Made by a program: the position numbers and the translations under genes. From NCBI RefSeq assembly GCF_004916905.1, contig NZ_SDLV01000019.1, positions 1 through 64,000 of the forward strand: a DNA stretch of 64,000 nucleotides. Reading direction: 5' to 3'. Source of the stretch: Chryseobacterium candidae (lineage in GTDB: Bacteria; Bacteroidota; Bacteroidia; Flavobacteriales; Weeksellaceae). Below the pieces are notes generated by a model. It saw nothing but the letters and a program-made list of their open reading frames with translations. It was not told the origin of the DNA and searched no databases. Positions 1 to 8,311 of the stretch are shown here, piece after piece; positions within the stretch are counted from its first letter, which is position 1, and every line of letters begins with the position of its first letter.

Positions 1-62
1 TAAATATTGTCTAATTTTATGTCAACCTATTTTAGGACTAGTCATGGATTTATTTCTGATCG

Positions 63-407
63 TTATTCTCCATCTGAGAACATGGAGTTTGCCAGAGAGG
101 TTACAATTGACAATAATATACTGAAGATAAATGCCCACCAGAATCCATCTACTACCATGCTGTCTATGAAATAATCTGCAATAAGAACAATTGCAGCATT
201 AATTACCAAAGCAAAGAATCCTAAGGTAAGAATGGTCAACGGAAGGCCAAACAGGCTTAAAACAGGCTTTACAAATATGTTAAGAACCCCAAGTACAATA
301 GCAAAGATGATCGCTGAAGAGAATCCTTCAAACTGTACTCCCGGTAAAATTTTAGTTAAAAGGTAAGCGACAATCGCTGTGATAAATAGTCGGATAATTA
401 AGTTCAT
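63..407 (-). CDS. Phage-holin-family (YvlD-like) small membrane protein
   Basis: A 114-residue protein that is almost entirely hydrophobic. It has about four membrane segments and the pattern of the small 'phage holin family 4' membrane proteins: an N-terminal helix, then a glycine/proline-containing segment (LPGVQFEGFSSAI), then VLNIFVKPVLSLFGLPLT. The NxxxKPxLxxxxLPLT stretch is characteristic of the family. Despite the name these are chromosomal inner-membrane proteins with no shown lysis role, and nothing phage-related lies nearby. Length is normal. It is followed on the same strand by no visible gene within the window. Confidence 0.8.
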   Translation of the reverse strand: MNLIIRLFITAIVAYLLTKILPGVQFEGFSSAIIFAIVLGVLNIFVKPVLSLFGLPLTILTLGFFALVINAAIVLIADYFIDSMVVDGFWWAFIFSILLSIVTSLANSMFSDGE

Positions 408-523
408 TGTGATATTTTTTAATGTTTATGGGATTTGTGGAGCAAAAGCCATTCCATTTCGGAAAAAAGAATTCTCTGAAACCCTTTATTGAAGGAATAT
501 TCTGTCTTTTTTTTCTTAAATTC

Positions 524-964
524 TTATTTTATTTTCATCATGGTGACTAATGAGGTGGCCACATGACTTTCTGAATCAGAACCTTCGGTCTGAACATAAA
601 TTTCTGTTCTCACTACAACAATTTTTCCTCCACCTTTGATGACATAAGATTTTGAAACCAATGCATCTCCCATGGCAGGGCGAAGGTAATTCACTTTCAG
701 CTCAACGGTCACTACATAACAGTCTTCCGGATAATGGCTCACAGCGGCATATCCAGAGGAAACATCTACCAAAGAGGCGATCATTGCGCCGTTGAACATT
801 CCTGCTTTTCTGGTCATCATTTCCATTTTAGGGATCTTCATGGAGATAAAATCAGTTTCTGCTTCCAGCAGTTCTGCCTGATAGAATTTCAGGGTTTCTG
901 AACGGCCAAAGCTGTCTGTAATGAGTTTTCTTTTCTCTGGAGTCATTATTTTTTGAATTTGCAT
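524..964 (-). CDS. PaaI-type hotdog-fold thioesterase
   Basis: A 146-residue single hotdog-domain protein. The central motif (NGAMIASLVDVSSGYAAVSH) matches the PaaI/DUF4442 thioesterases, in which the G-x-x-x-S/T-x-x-D region forms the active-site helix. The later VELKVNYLRPA strand and the 'VVRTEIYV' strand complete the fold. Family members hydrolyse acyl-CoA or related thioesters in the cytoplasm; the substrate cannot be read from the sequence. Full length, stand-alone, start at 964. Confidence 0.82.
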   Translation of the reverse strand: MQIQKIMTPEKRKLITDSFGRSETLKFYQAELLEAETDFISMKIPKMEMMTRKAGMFNGAMIASLVDVSSGYAAVSHYPEDCYVVTVELKVNYLRPAMGDALVSKSYVIKGGGKIVVVRTEIYVQTEGSDSESHVATSLVTMMKIK

Positions 965-1111
965 GTAAATTTAAAGATTGATTTAAAGAGTAAAGAATTT
1001 AAAGCGTAAAAAATTTCTAAGGGCATGAACTTTTGAGCAGGCAAACTCATTATTTTTGCTTTATCAAAATTCCGGTTCAAAGAGTTAGCTTTGTAATAAA
1101 GGAATACTTCT

Positions 1112-1534
1112 ATGGATATCAAAAAAGCACTTCTGTTTTTAAGTTTTCTGGCTGGCTGTATTTTTCATGCGCAAACGCTGCATTTGTATGGCGGTGCAGA
1201 TCATGATCAATATTTGGGATGCCTAAACTGTGATAATTTTGATAAAAATTCGATCTGGAACAAGTTTAGCGATTACGGAAATACCTTCGGTTCAAAATCT
1301 ATATGGAATACCTATGGAAACTACGGTAGTACATATGGTGCATATTCTCCATGGAATGCTTATGCTTCTTATCCTCCGGCAATTGTTGATCAGGATGGAA
1401 ATTTCTTCGGATTTCTTACTTTGAATCCTTATCAACCTGAAAGGTCTGAGCTGGAGCTGGCAGTCATTTTATGCAGGCATCATGATGAGATTAGGAGTGA
1501 TGTTGATGGCTGGTACAGGAGATTGTTCCGGTAA
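1112..1534 (+). CDS. Secreted protein of unknown function with aromatic/glycine repeats
   Basis: A 140-residue protein with a clear Sec signal peptide (KKALLFLSFLAGCIFHAQT, cut near residue 21). The mature part has a cysteine pair (CLNC), then three imperfect copies of a unit resembling 'SIWNxYGNYGSTYG' at residues 47-90, then a conserved-looking C-terminal block (FFGFLTLNPYQ). I do not recognise a function. The repeat resembles small Bacteroidota envelope proteins that end in a short 'YxxLTxNP' module. A TAnnTTTG-type promoter box (TAGCTTTG) lies at 1086-1093, about 18 nt before the start, which supports the chosen ATG. Confidence 0.65.
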   Translation: MDIKKALLFLSFLAGCIFHAQTLHLYGGADHDQYLGCLNCDNFDKNSIWNKFSDYGNTFGSKSIWNTYGNYGSTYGAYSPWNAYASYPPAIVDQDGNFFGFLTLNPYQPERSELELAVILCRHHDEIRSDVDGWYRRLFR

Positions 1535-1651
1535 ACCACTCTTTCAGAGAAAGTATAAAACTGCAACCCGCGGAATGACAAATACAGCACTTAGTCTATC
1601 CCTACAGCTTGTCATTCCCAATAGAACTAGCGTATACAAAGATTTACCACG

Positions 1652-1698
1652 TTTGACCGGCAGTCAAAAGGTCACGGGTTCGAATCCCGTATTCTCCA
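1652..1698 (+). pseudogene. 3' fragment of a tRNA-Ala(GGC)
   Basis: The stretch folds as the 3' half of a tRNA. It has a 5-bp anticodon stem (TTTGA/TCAAA, 1652-1668) with a 7-nt loop CCGGCAG that puts GGC in the anticodon position, a 5-nt variable loop, and a perfect T arm (ACGGG-TTCGAAT-CCCGT, 1674-1690). It ends with acceptor strand ATTCTCC and discriminator A at 1698. U at position 70 is compatible with the G3-U70 pair of tRNA-Ala. No D arm or 5' acceptor strand lies upstream, and the loop lacks U33. It is therefore a fragment and not a working tRNA. Such 3' tRNA ends are common footprints of site-specific integration. Confidence 0.65.
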
Positions 1699-1752
1699 CT
1701 TAATCATTCTCGTTAACTGTTTTTCCGAATGGAATTGTCGATTTGAAATTGA

Positions 1753-3879
1753 TCAACTAAGCTGTACCTGAAAATCATCATTTAAAGTGAGAACACCTTC
1801 TGTGATAGCTTCCGGATGGGTAGAAAAACCTTTTAGTTTTGAGGTTTTTCCTTTTAATACGAGATCCAGGAGCTGTTTATCTGATAATTTTTTACCGAAA
1901 ATTTCAAAGGTGATTTTAAAGCCGCAGTTTTTGAAATCAGAGCAGCCTACCGCTGTTTTTCCTTTGATCAGATTGTGTCCTTTACATTTAGGACATTTTG
2001 TTTCTTCCCAGGACTGAAGTTCTTTTTTCTGGGCAGGTTCTCTTTTTTTCTTTTCCTTCACTTCTTCTTTTTCTTCTTCCTGAAGGGTAATCACTTTTCC
2101 TTTTCCGTACACCACTTTTTCAGTCAGTTCTGTAACCATCTGAATCAGTTCTTCTTTGAAAAGATTGGCTTCATACTCTCCTTTTTCAATTTTACGAAGT
2201 TTAGATTCCCATTCTCCGGTGAGTTCCGGGCTTTTTAACAGCTCGTCTTCGATGGTATCGATCAGCTGTATTCCGGTTTGGGTAGCGATGAGATTTTTCC
2301 TTTTTTTCTCGATGTATTTTCTTTTGAAAAGGGTCTCGATGATGTTCGCACGGGTAGATGGTCTTCCGATTCCGTTGTTTTTCAACATTTCACGAAGCTC
2401 TTCATCTTCAACCTGCTTTCCGGCTGTTTCCATGGCTCTCAGCAAGGTTGCTTCTGTATAAGGTTTTGGAGGTGTGGTTTTTCCCTGGTGAATCATCGGA
2501 TCGTGTGGTCCGGTTTCTCCTACAATAAATTCAGGAATCGTCTGTTCCTCCTCTTTTTCTTTTTCCTTATCGGTAGCTTCTTCTTTGGGTTCTTTGGCAT
2601 AAACGGCTCTCCATCCTGCTTCAAGAACCTGTCTTCCGCTTGTTTTGAAAGGAATGGTTCCTACTTTTCCTTCTACCAGGGTATTGGAAATTTTACATTC
2701 CGGATAAAATACAGCAATAAAACGTTTGGCAATCAGATCATAAATCAGTTTTTCTTCCCTGCTCAGATTCTGTGAAGGTGGAATTTCCGTAGGAATGATC
2801 GCATGGTGATCGGTTACTTTTGTATCGTCGAAAACCGCTTTCGATTTCGGAATCGGAGCTTCCAGCAACGGAGCAATCAGATCCTGATAAGGATACATTT
2901 TCTGAAGAATTCCTGCAATTTTCGGATATAAACTATCGGATAAGTAGGTGGTATCAACACGCGGATAGGTTACGTGTTTCTTTTCATAAAGACTTTGCAC
3001 ATAATTCAGCGTATTTTCTGCTGAGTATCCATATTTTTTATTGGCTTCCACCTGGAGACCGGTAAGGTCAAAAAGTCGTGGATTTTTTTCTTTTCCTTCT
3101 TTAATTTCGAAAGAAACAATTTCAAATGGATTGACTTTAAGATATTCCAGCCCTTTCTCTGCCCGTTCCAATGTTTTTAAACGATCGATCGCTGCATTGA
3201 AAATGACATCACGGTATTTGGTCTTCAGCTCCCAGTATTCTTCTGTGGTAAAAGCATCAATTTCTTTCTGACGCTGAACCAGCATGGCCAGTGTGGGAGT
3301 CTGCACTCTTCCAATGGAAAGAACCGCTTTATTTCCCCCGAATTTCTTGGTAAAAAGCCTGGTAGCATTAATTCCTAATAACCAGTCTCCTATCGCTCTG
3401 GCATTTCCGGCCAGATATAGATTTTTATAATCTTCGGCAGGTTTTAAACTTGCAAATCCTTCTTTAATAGCATCTTCCGTCAATGAAGAAATCCATAAAC
3501 GCTGGATAGGTTTGTTGCATTTTGCCTTCTGCAATACCCAACGCTGAATGAGTTCTCCCTCCTGCCCGGCATCCCCGCAGTTGATGACCTCATCACATTC
3601 TTCCACCAATCTTTCAATCACTTTAAACTGATTTTCCACTCCTTTATTCGGGATCAGCTTGATTCCGAAGCTGCTGGGAATAATCGGCAGTGAAAAGAGA
3701 TTCCAGGATTTGAACTGTGGACCGTAGTCATGAGGTTCTTTCAGGGTGCAGAGGTGTCCGAAAGTCCATGTTACACAATAGCCGTTTCCTTCCATATAGC
3801 CTTGTTTAGGCGTGGTAGCGCCCAATACTTTGGCGATATCTCTGGCAACACTGGGTTTCTCGGCAATACATAATTTCAT
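1753..3879 (-). CDS. topB: DNA topoisomerase III
   Basis: A type IA topoisomerase that relaxes and decatenates DNA in the cytoplasm. The N-terminal Toprim domain opens with MKLCIAEKPSVARDIAKVLG and has the GREGE-like acidic motif as 'CGDAGQEGELI'. The active-site tyrosine is Tyr305 in TYPRVDTTYL. The conserved SIGRVQTPTL and GRPSTRANIIE motifs are present. The C-terminus carries one zinc-finger-like module (CPKC...C...C) preceded by a lysine/glutamate-rich linker. I place the start at 3879 because the Toprim motif normally begins at the protein N-terminus; an in-frame ATG at 3906 would only add nine residues. Total 708 aa, a usual size for TopB. It stands alone. Confidence 0.93.
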   Translation of the reverse strand: MKLCIAEKPSVARDIAKVLGATTPKQGYMEGNGYCVTWTFGHLCTLKEPHDYGPQFKSWNLFSLPIIPSSFGIKLIPNKGVENQFKVIERLVEECDEVINCGDAGQEGELIQRWVLQKAKCNKPIQRLWISSLTEDAIKEGFASLKPAEDYKNLYLAGNARAIGDWLLGINATRLFTKKFGGNKAVLSIGRVQTPTLAMLVQRQKEIDAFTTEEYWELKTKYRDVIFNAAIDRLKTLERAEKGLEYLKVNPFEIVSFEIKEGKEKNPRLFDLTGLQVEANKKYGYSAENTLNYVQSLYEKKHVTYPRVDTTYLSDSLYPKIAGILQKMYPYQDLIAPLLEAPIPKSKAVFDDTKVTDHHAIIPTEIPPSQNLSREEKLIYDLIAKRFIAVFYPECKISNTLVEGKVGTIPFKTSGRQVLEAGWRAVYAKEPKEEATDKEKEKEEEQTIPEFIVGETGPHDPMIHQGKTTPPKPYTEATLLRAMETAGKQVEDEELREMLKNNGIGRPSTRANIIETLFKRKYIEKKRKNLIATQTGIQLIDTIEDELLKSPELTGEWESKLRKIEKGEYEANLFKEELIQMVTELTEKVVYGKGKVITLQEEEKEEVKEKKKREPAQKKELQSWEETKCPKCKGHNLIKGKTAVGCSDFKNCGFKITFEIFGKKLSDKQLLDLVLKGKTSKLKGFSTHPEAITEGVLTLNDDFQVQLS

Positions 3880-3975
3880 GAACTCGGGTTTATTGAAGGA
3901 GTGCAAAAATCGGGATTTTTTTTGACTTTACAAATTCAGTTGATTGTAGAAGCCTTAAAGTTGAAATAGAGTAAA

Positions 3976-4128
3976 TTAGGTTCTATCTTGTAAAGATGAT
4001 TGTATCCGATCGGTTCTAAGGGGTTCGATATCATCAATGTCATTTTTCATAGCGCCTGCCAGAGAAGCTGATGCTAAAAACATTTCTGTTCCCCATAATC
4101 CTTTCTTTAAAAAATCTTTTCTGTCCAT
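3976..4128 (-). pseudogene. N-terminal remnant of a signal-bearing protein
   Basis: A 50-codon reading frame starting MDRKDFLKKGLWGTEMFLAS, which reads like the N-terminus of a larger exported protein: basic start, FLKKG, then a small-residue hydrophobic stretch. It ends soon after the hydrophobic part, following DIDDIEPL. The pattern 'DRKDFLKKGL' is typical of Bacteroidota exported enzymes, so I read it as the start of a gene whose body is lost. It could instead be a genuine 50-aa protein. It lies between topB and a barrel gene in a region with other gene decay. Confidence 0.45.
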
Positions 4129-4220
4129 ACCAGATTTTTATTGGTTCTTATTTAACAAGAGAAATTTAGAGAGACTGGAAGCCCTGCACATTTAACTGGT
4201 TGAATAAATGACTTTGCTGC

Positions 4221-4254
4221 AAAAAAAAATGCCGGAAACTTTTTGTATCCGGCA
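4221..4254 (-). terminator. Rho-independent terminator
   Basis: A 7-bp stem TGCCGGA/TCCGGCA (4230-4236 with 4248-4254) is followed, reading the minus strand, by an uninterrupted run of nine T (4229-4221). It would stop transcription coming from the barrel gene at 4464-5177. Confidence 0.75.
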
Positions 4255-4463
4255 GTATGGTTAGATAGGATTGTTGTTTTTGGAAAACATACGGGTATGT
4301 TTTACTCTTAAACCTGTTTAATTTAAAAGAATAACTTTATTTAGATTCGCTGTAGTACTGTAAATTTCCAACCTCTTTAATAAGGAGAAGAGCTTTTTGA
4401 TTAATGTATTATTCTTAACGCTGCCTCCCATGGCTTTTTTTACTGTATTTTACAAATCCAGAA
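4255..4463 (-). other. Intergenic stretch with a palindrome and a possible C-terminal gene remnant
   Basis: A perfect 9-bp-arm palindrome, AAAACATAC-GG-GTATGTTTT, lies at 4284-4303. On the minus strand positions 4408-4337 keep an open frame ending KEVGNLQYYSESK-stop, which looks like a natural protein C-terminus but has no start codon and is preceded by a stop. It may be leftover coding sequence. No other feature is visible. Confidence 0.3.
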
Positions 4464-5177
4464 TTAAAAAGAATACCCCACTTTTACTCCATAGTTAAAA
4501 GCTGGTAATACAATTTTTGAACTTCTGTTTGAATTACCGTCTTTTTTGAAGTTTAAGTTTGGATTTAAATTATTTACAAAACTATATTTTTCTTTAATAG
4601 CAGCTGCCAAATCAGTATAAAACTGATCTTCGATGTTTACACCAGAAGTATCTAAGGTAACTTTATTAAAACTCACCCCTGGTCCCGCTATTATAAAATC
4701 AACAAACAAATTTTTATAAACAGGAAGCTTATAGCCTACTTCAAAGCCTAAGGTATGAGATATAAGACCAGATTCAAGGTTGTAATTTTTAGAATCATCG
4801 GCTGAATTCGGTCTATATACAATAGCAAGTTTGTTATTGTAATTCCGGTATCTGTAATAACTTCCTAAGAAAAATCCGGTGTAATTTTTTACATTTTTCT
4901 GTAAATACCATCTATATTCTGGTTGCAGCTCAATACCTTTATAATTAAAATCGTCGGTTTGGATTGCATTTGTATTTAACCCGGAGATTTTAAAAACACC
5001 TGATGACATCTTTGCCCCGATAGTTAAGCCTAAAGTCATGTTAGAATTAATAGGTCGCTCATACCCTACCTGAATTTTTCCAAAAGCGAGGGAAAAAGGA
5101 TTAAACATAACGTTATTCTTCTGAGCATTGATAAGAATGGATAAGAATAATCCACTAAAAATAATTGTTTTTTTCAT
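4464..5177 (-). CDS. Small outer membrane beta-barrel protein
   Basis: With the start at 5177 the protein is 237 aa and begins with a signal peptide (MKKTIIFSGLFLSILINAQ); the frame stays open upstream to 5291 but that extension would bury the signal. The mature part alternates glycine- and aromatic-rich amphipathic strands (FGKIQVGYERPINSNMTLGL, YRWYLQKNVKNYTGFFLGSYYRYR) and ends on a terminal aromatic strand, FNYGVKVGYSF, as expected for BamA recognition. It resembles the DUF3575/outer-membrane-barrel proteins of flavobacteria. Function is unknown; location in the outer membrane is inferred. It ends before the terminator at 4221-4254. Confidence 0.75.
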   Translation of the reverse strand: MKKTIIFSGLFLSILINAQKNNVMFNPFSLAFGKIQVGYERPINSNMTLGLTIGAKMSSGVFKISGLNTNAIQTDDFNYKGIELQPEYRWYLQKNVKNYTGFFLGSYYRYRNYNNKLAIVYRPNSADDSKNYNLESGLISHTLGFEVGYKLPVYKNLFVDFIIAGPGVSFNKVTLDTSGVNIEDQFYTDLAAAIKEKYSFVNNLNPNLNFKKDGNSNRSSKIVLPAFNYGVKVGYSF

Positions 5178-5455
5178 AAAGATTCTATTATTTAAAAACA
5201 AAAAGCCATTGATTTGGCTTTCTGAAATAATTCTAAATTTGTGTTTTATTATATGCAAAAAGTACTTCAAAAATACTGGTTTCTCCAACAATATTTCATT
5301 ATATTTTCACTTGCATGATAAAATTCATACTATTGAAACCTCTGTTTTTTTACATGGAAAATATCGCATAACCATGTATTGAAATTGTTAATTGGTTATT
5401 AAGACAGAAGGCGGGATTTCGGGATTCGAGTTGATAAGTTCGAGCGTAGTTTCAG

Positions 5456-5710
5456 TAATGAATATCCGATATGGATAACCATACCACTTCCGTTTATTCC
5501 TTTACCTATTCCTTCCCATGGAAAAAAGTAAGAATCGTTCCCGGTGTTCCGTTTTCATTTCCAAAATAAAAGTGATACGTTCCCGGATCATCAAAATTTA
5601 TGATTTTTTTTACCTGTCTTACTCCTAAAACTTTAGTATGAAAATCTAAATTTATTCTAGCATTGTCTGCAACAGGAATAATATGACAGGCCTAATATTC
5701 TACCGTTCAT
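5456..5710 (-). pseudogene. VOC-family ring-cleaving dioxygenase, frameshifted N-terminal remnant
   Basis: Reading from ATG at 5710 gives MNGRILGL. After a one-base slip the frame continues HIIPVADNARINLDFHTKVL, then RQVKKIINFDDPGTYHFYFG and GTPGTILTFF. After a second slip in a T run it reads PWEGIGKGINGSGMVIHIGY. Together this is the first domain of a glyoxalase/VOC dioxygenase of the MhqO/LinE type, which cleaves hydroquinone-like rings. The family is about 300 aa; only about 85 residues remain, in three frames, so the gene is dead. The C-terminal three quarters are missing. Confidence 0.75.
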
Positions 5711-6047
5711 TTCTTTTAATTTTGATGCTGAATTACTTTGAACAGAAATCCTGTGCATTTAACTGGTTTAATAAATGCAACACCTGTGTTTCTGTAATCA
5801 CCTTTACCGGCATTTCACAATTACATAATTCTCATAAATTTCAATATATTTTGACTTTTTCACAACATCTGTTTTAATGAAATTTTGATATAACTGGAAC
5901 AAAAAGACATAAAAACAATATATTTCACCAAAAAAAATTAAAAATAAAAAAACATACAATAACCTGAAAAACAACAATTTAAATCATTAACAATAATTTA
6001 ATATTCAAAATACCTACTTTTTTAGTAGACTAATAAAAATTATATTC

Positions 6048-6055
6048 TATATTTG
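6048..6055 (+). promoter_or_regulatory. Promoter -7 element of the methionine operon
   Basis: TATATTTG fits the Bacteroidota -7 consensus TAnnTTTG and sits 25 nt before the short leader ORF. No clean -33 TTTG is seen. A CTACT-N5-AGTAG palindrome at 6014-6028 occupies the place where a regulator could bind. Confidence 0.55.
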
Positions 6056-6080
6056 CAAACGTATTCAGGAAATAAAAAAA

Positions 6081-6179
6081 ATGAAGGCAGAATTAAAGAA
6101 TAATCCAAAAAAGAAATATACCATCAAAAATATGATGAAGGATATCTGTATGCCTGTACATGAAGAACACTGTGGTTGA
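6081..6179 (+). CDS. Short Met/Cys-rich ORF, candidate leader peptide
   Basis: A 32-residue ORF beginning MKAELKNNPKKKYTIK. Its second half is rich in sulfur amino acids: Met18, Met19, Cys23, Met24 and Cys31 (NMMKDICMPVHEEHCG). It starts 25 nt after a promoter box and ends 27 nt before a strong terminator hairpin. The genes after the hairpin are an EamA transporter and a complete methionine importer. Runs of codons for the regulated amino acid are the hallmark of attenuation leaders. An independent small protein with its own terminator is the alternative. Confidence 0.55.
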   Translation: MKAELKNNPKKKYTIKNMMKDICMPVHEEHCG

Positions 6180-6219
6180 CCTTACTTTTATTTAGATATA
6201 TTTTCAAAGGCTTTACCAC
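6172..6219 (+). promoter_or_regulatory. Possible antiterminator pairing at the end of the leader ORF
   Basis: GTGGT (6172-6176) and CCTT (6180-6183) are complementary to ACCAC (6215-6219) and AAGG (6207-6210), which form the 5' arm of the following terminator. The two structures are mutually exclusive. The upstream partner overlaps the last codons and stop of the 32-aa ORF, so ribosome position could choose between them. The pairing is seen; its use is inferred. Confidence 0.4.
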
Positions 6220-6237
6220 GTGGTAGAGCCTTTTTCT
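6206..6237 (+). terminator. Terminator or attenuator hairpin before the EamA-metNIQ operon
   Basis: A 14-bp stem with one G-U pair, AAAGGCTTTACCAC (6206-6219) against GTGGTAGAGCCTTT (6220-6233), followed by further T residues to 6237. It lies 31 nt before the EamA start codon. Confidence 0.75.
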
Positions 6238-6268
6238 TATTAAATACAACAACATTAAAAACATAAAA

Positions 6269-7264
6269 ATGAATAATTCCAAAAACAAATGGTTGATTCC
6301 ATTAGCTTTTACAAACATCTATGTGATATGGGGAGTTACTTTTTTAGCTATTTCATTTGGCTTAAAAGGTTTTCCGCCATTCATTCTTTCGGGATTAAGG
6401 TTTCTGGTTGCCGGAATTCTAATGATCGGATATCTTCTGTCTAAAGGAGAAAAAGCAAATTCTCTGGTCAACTGGAAGAAAAATGCAGTTATCGGAGTTC
6501 TTATTCTTACAGGAGGAACCGGACTTGTTGCGTGGGGAGAACAATATGTAACGGCTTCAGAAGCGGCTATCTCTATTGCAACCGGCCCATTCTGGTTTAT
6601 TGCGATCGACAAAAAGAACTGGAAGTATTATTTTTCGGATAAATTTATTCCGATAGGACTGGTCATAGGATTTGTAGGATTAGTACTCTTTTTAAAAGGC
6701 AGCATAAATTCTGATATTCATGTAGTTGCTGACGGAAGTCTGCGTATTACTGCGTTTATAGTTTTGGGATTAAGCTCCATTGCCTGGGTACTTGGAGCTC
6801 TCTATTCAAAGAAAAATCCTGCTTCCCAATCTACGTTTATGAATATTGCCCAACAGCTTATAGTAGCAGGATTAGCTTCTTTTCTGATTGCTTTTTTCCG
6901 AAAGGAATGGACTGATTTTTCAGTTTCTGCGGTTCCGTTATCGGCATGGTTTGGGGTTCTATTTTTGATCTTCTTTGGATCGATAATCGCTTATTTGTCG
7001 TACATTTGGCTTCTGTCCGTAAAACCCGCTGCCTTGGTAAGCACCCATACCTACATCAATCCTATTGTAACAGTGATTGCAGGCTGGATTGTTGCGAATC
7101 AAAGCATCAATGGAGGTCAGCTGTATGGTTTATTTATTATATTGCTGGGAGTACTTCTAACCAATGTCACCAAGTATTTCAGACTTTCAAAACGGTCCAA
7201 GGTCAAAATCAGAAGAGTAAAGAGATTTTTAAACAAAGCAGGCAGACCCTATCAGCCTATTTAA
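6269..7264 (+). CDS. EamA/DMT-family transporter
   Basis: A 331-residue inner-membrane protein with about ten hydrophobic segments in two EamA repeats, the architecture of drug/metabolite exporters. Diagnostic stretches are YVIWGVTFLAISFGLKGFPP in the first segment, RFLVAGILMIGYLL in the second, and the second-repeat SYIWLLSVKPAALVSTHTY with TVIAGWIV. The C-terminal tail is basic. It sits 18 nt ahead of metN on the same strand, so it probably shares the methionine operon. That context suggests an amino acid or sulfur-compound substrate, but this is inference from position only. Confidence 0.85.
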   Translation: MNNSKNKWLIPLAFTNIYVIWGVTFLAISFGLKGFPPFILSGLRFLVAGILMIGYLLSKGEKANSLVNWKKNAVIGVLILTGGTGLVAWGEQYVTASEAAISIATGPFWFIAIDKKNWKYYFSDKFIPIGLVIGFVGLVLFLKGSINSDIHVVADGSLRITAFIVLGLSSIAWVLGALYSKKNPASQSTFMNIAQQLIVAGLASFLIAFFRKEWTDFSVSAVPLSAWFGVLFLIFFGSIIAYLSYIWLLSVKPAALVSTHTYINPIVTVIAGWIVANQSINGGQLYGLFIILLGVLLTNVTKYFRLSKRSKVKIRRVKRFLNKAGRPYQPI

Positions 7265-7282
7265 AAAGTATATAAAATCAGA

Positions 7283-8311
7283 ATGATAGAAATCAGAAAC
7301 ATATCCAAAACATTTCACCAGAAAAAACAGTCTTTTAAGGCACTGGATAAGGTGAGTCTTACTATCGATAAAGGAGATATTGTAGGAATTATCGGTTTTT
7401 CAGGTGCAGGAAAAAGTACGCTGATCCGTACGGTCAATTTATTGGAGAGACCGGATGAAGGACAGATCATTATTAATGGAAAAGATTTCACCAAACTTAG
7501 CTCCAAACAACTGGCTGAGGAGCGTAAAAAAATAGGAATGATCTTCCAGCATTTCAATCTTCTTTCTTCAAGAACTGTTTTTGATAATGTAGCGCTTCCA
7601 TTGGAACTGGATCATACCAGCAAGGACGATATCAACAGAAAAGTAAATGAACTCCTGAAGATTGTAGGACTTGAAGACAAAGCCAATGATTATCCCAAAA
7701 GCCTTTCAGGAGGGCAGAAACAAAGAGTAGCTATTGCCAGGGCTTTAGCCAACGATCCTCACCTTTTACTTTGTGATGAAGCTACCAGCGCACTGGATCC
7801 TGCTACAACGCAGTCTATCCTGCAGCTTTTAAGGGATATCAATCAGAGACTGGGAATTACCATTCTTTTAATTACCCACGAAATGGAAGTCATCAAAGCG
7901 GTCTGCAACCATGTGGCCGTTATCGACAAAGGAAAATTATTAACAAAAGGAACTTTAAGCGAGATTATTTCGGATAAAGAAAACCCGATCATCCGCCAGT
8001 TCATCAATTCAGACATCATGACCCTGCCGCAGGAACTCATCAACAGACTTCAGAAAGAGCCTAAAGAAGATTTATTTCCGCTGATCGAAATAGAACTTAA
8101 CGAAAACATCAGTGTTGAAGAAATTCTTTCAACGCTATACAACCAATATAAAATCCCTTATAAATTGTTAAAAGCAGATGTAGAATATTTTGGAAATTCC
8201 AATTTCGGTAAACTGCTTTTGCAGCTTCAGGGTGAAGCGGAAGAAAACCAGCAGGCGATCTATTATTTCAACCAAAATAAAATTCAAAATACAGTAAAAG
8301 GATATGCTTAG
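7283..8311 (+). CDS. metN: Methionine ABC transporter ATP-binding protein MetN
   Basis: The ATPase of the D/L-methionine importer, acting on the cytoplasmic face of the inner membrane. Walker A is GFSGAGKST at residues 38-46, the ABC signature is LSGGQKQR, Walker B is LLLCDEATSALDP, and the switch histidine follows in LLITHEMEV. After residue 245 there is a C-terminal NIL-type domain, which in MetN binds methionine and shuts off transport when the pool is high. At 342 aa it matches the family. Its end overlaps metI by 8 nt, a sign of translational coupling. Confidence 0.92.
   Translation: MIEIRNISKTFHQKKQSFKALDKVSLTIDKGDIVGIIGFSGAGKSTLIRTVNLLERPDEGQIIINGKDFTKLSSKQLAEERKKIGMIFQHFNLLSSRTVFDNVALPLELDHTSKDDINRKVNELLKIVGLEDKANDYPKSLSGGQKQRVAIARALANDPHLLLCDEATSALDPATTQSILQLLRDINQRLGITILLITHEMEVIKAVCNHVAVIDKGKLLTKGTLSEIISDKENPIIRQFINSDIMTLPQELINRLQKEPKEDLFPLIEIELNENISVEEILSTLYNQYKIPYKLLKADVEYFGNSNFGKLLLQLQGEAEENQQAIYYFNQNKIQNTVKGYA

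Noticed and set aside
63..407. Prophage remnant, based on the holin-like protein
   Set aside because: The YvlD-like family is chromosomal and no other phage gene lies nearby.
1482..1703. Open frame of 73 codons over the end of the 140-aa protein and the tRNA fragment
   Set aside because: It overlaps a gene with a signal peptide and runs through a structured tRNA fragment; no protein-like pattern.
1975..2775. Long plus-strand frames inside topB
   Set aside because: Phenylalanine-rich translations mirror the lysine-rich topB coding strand; shadows of the real gene.
5683..5877. 64-codon plus-strand frame
   Set aside because: Overlaps the dioxygenase remnant, no homology pattern or promoter.
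5991..6080. SAM-type riboswitch before the methionine operon
   Set aside because: No conserved SAM riboswitch helices or core bases could be found; only the short ORF and the terminator are supported.
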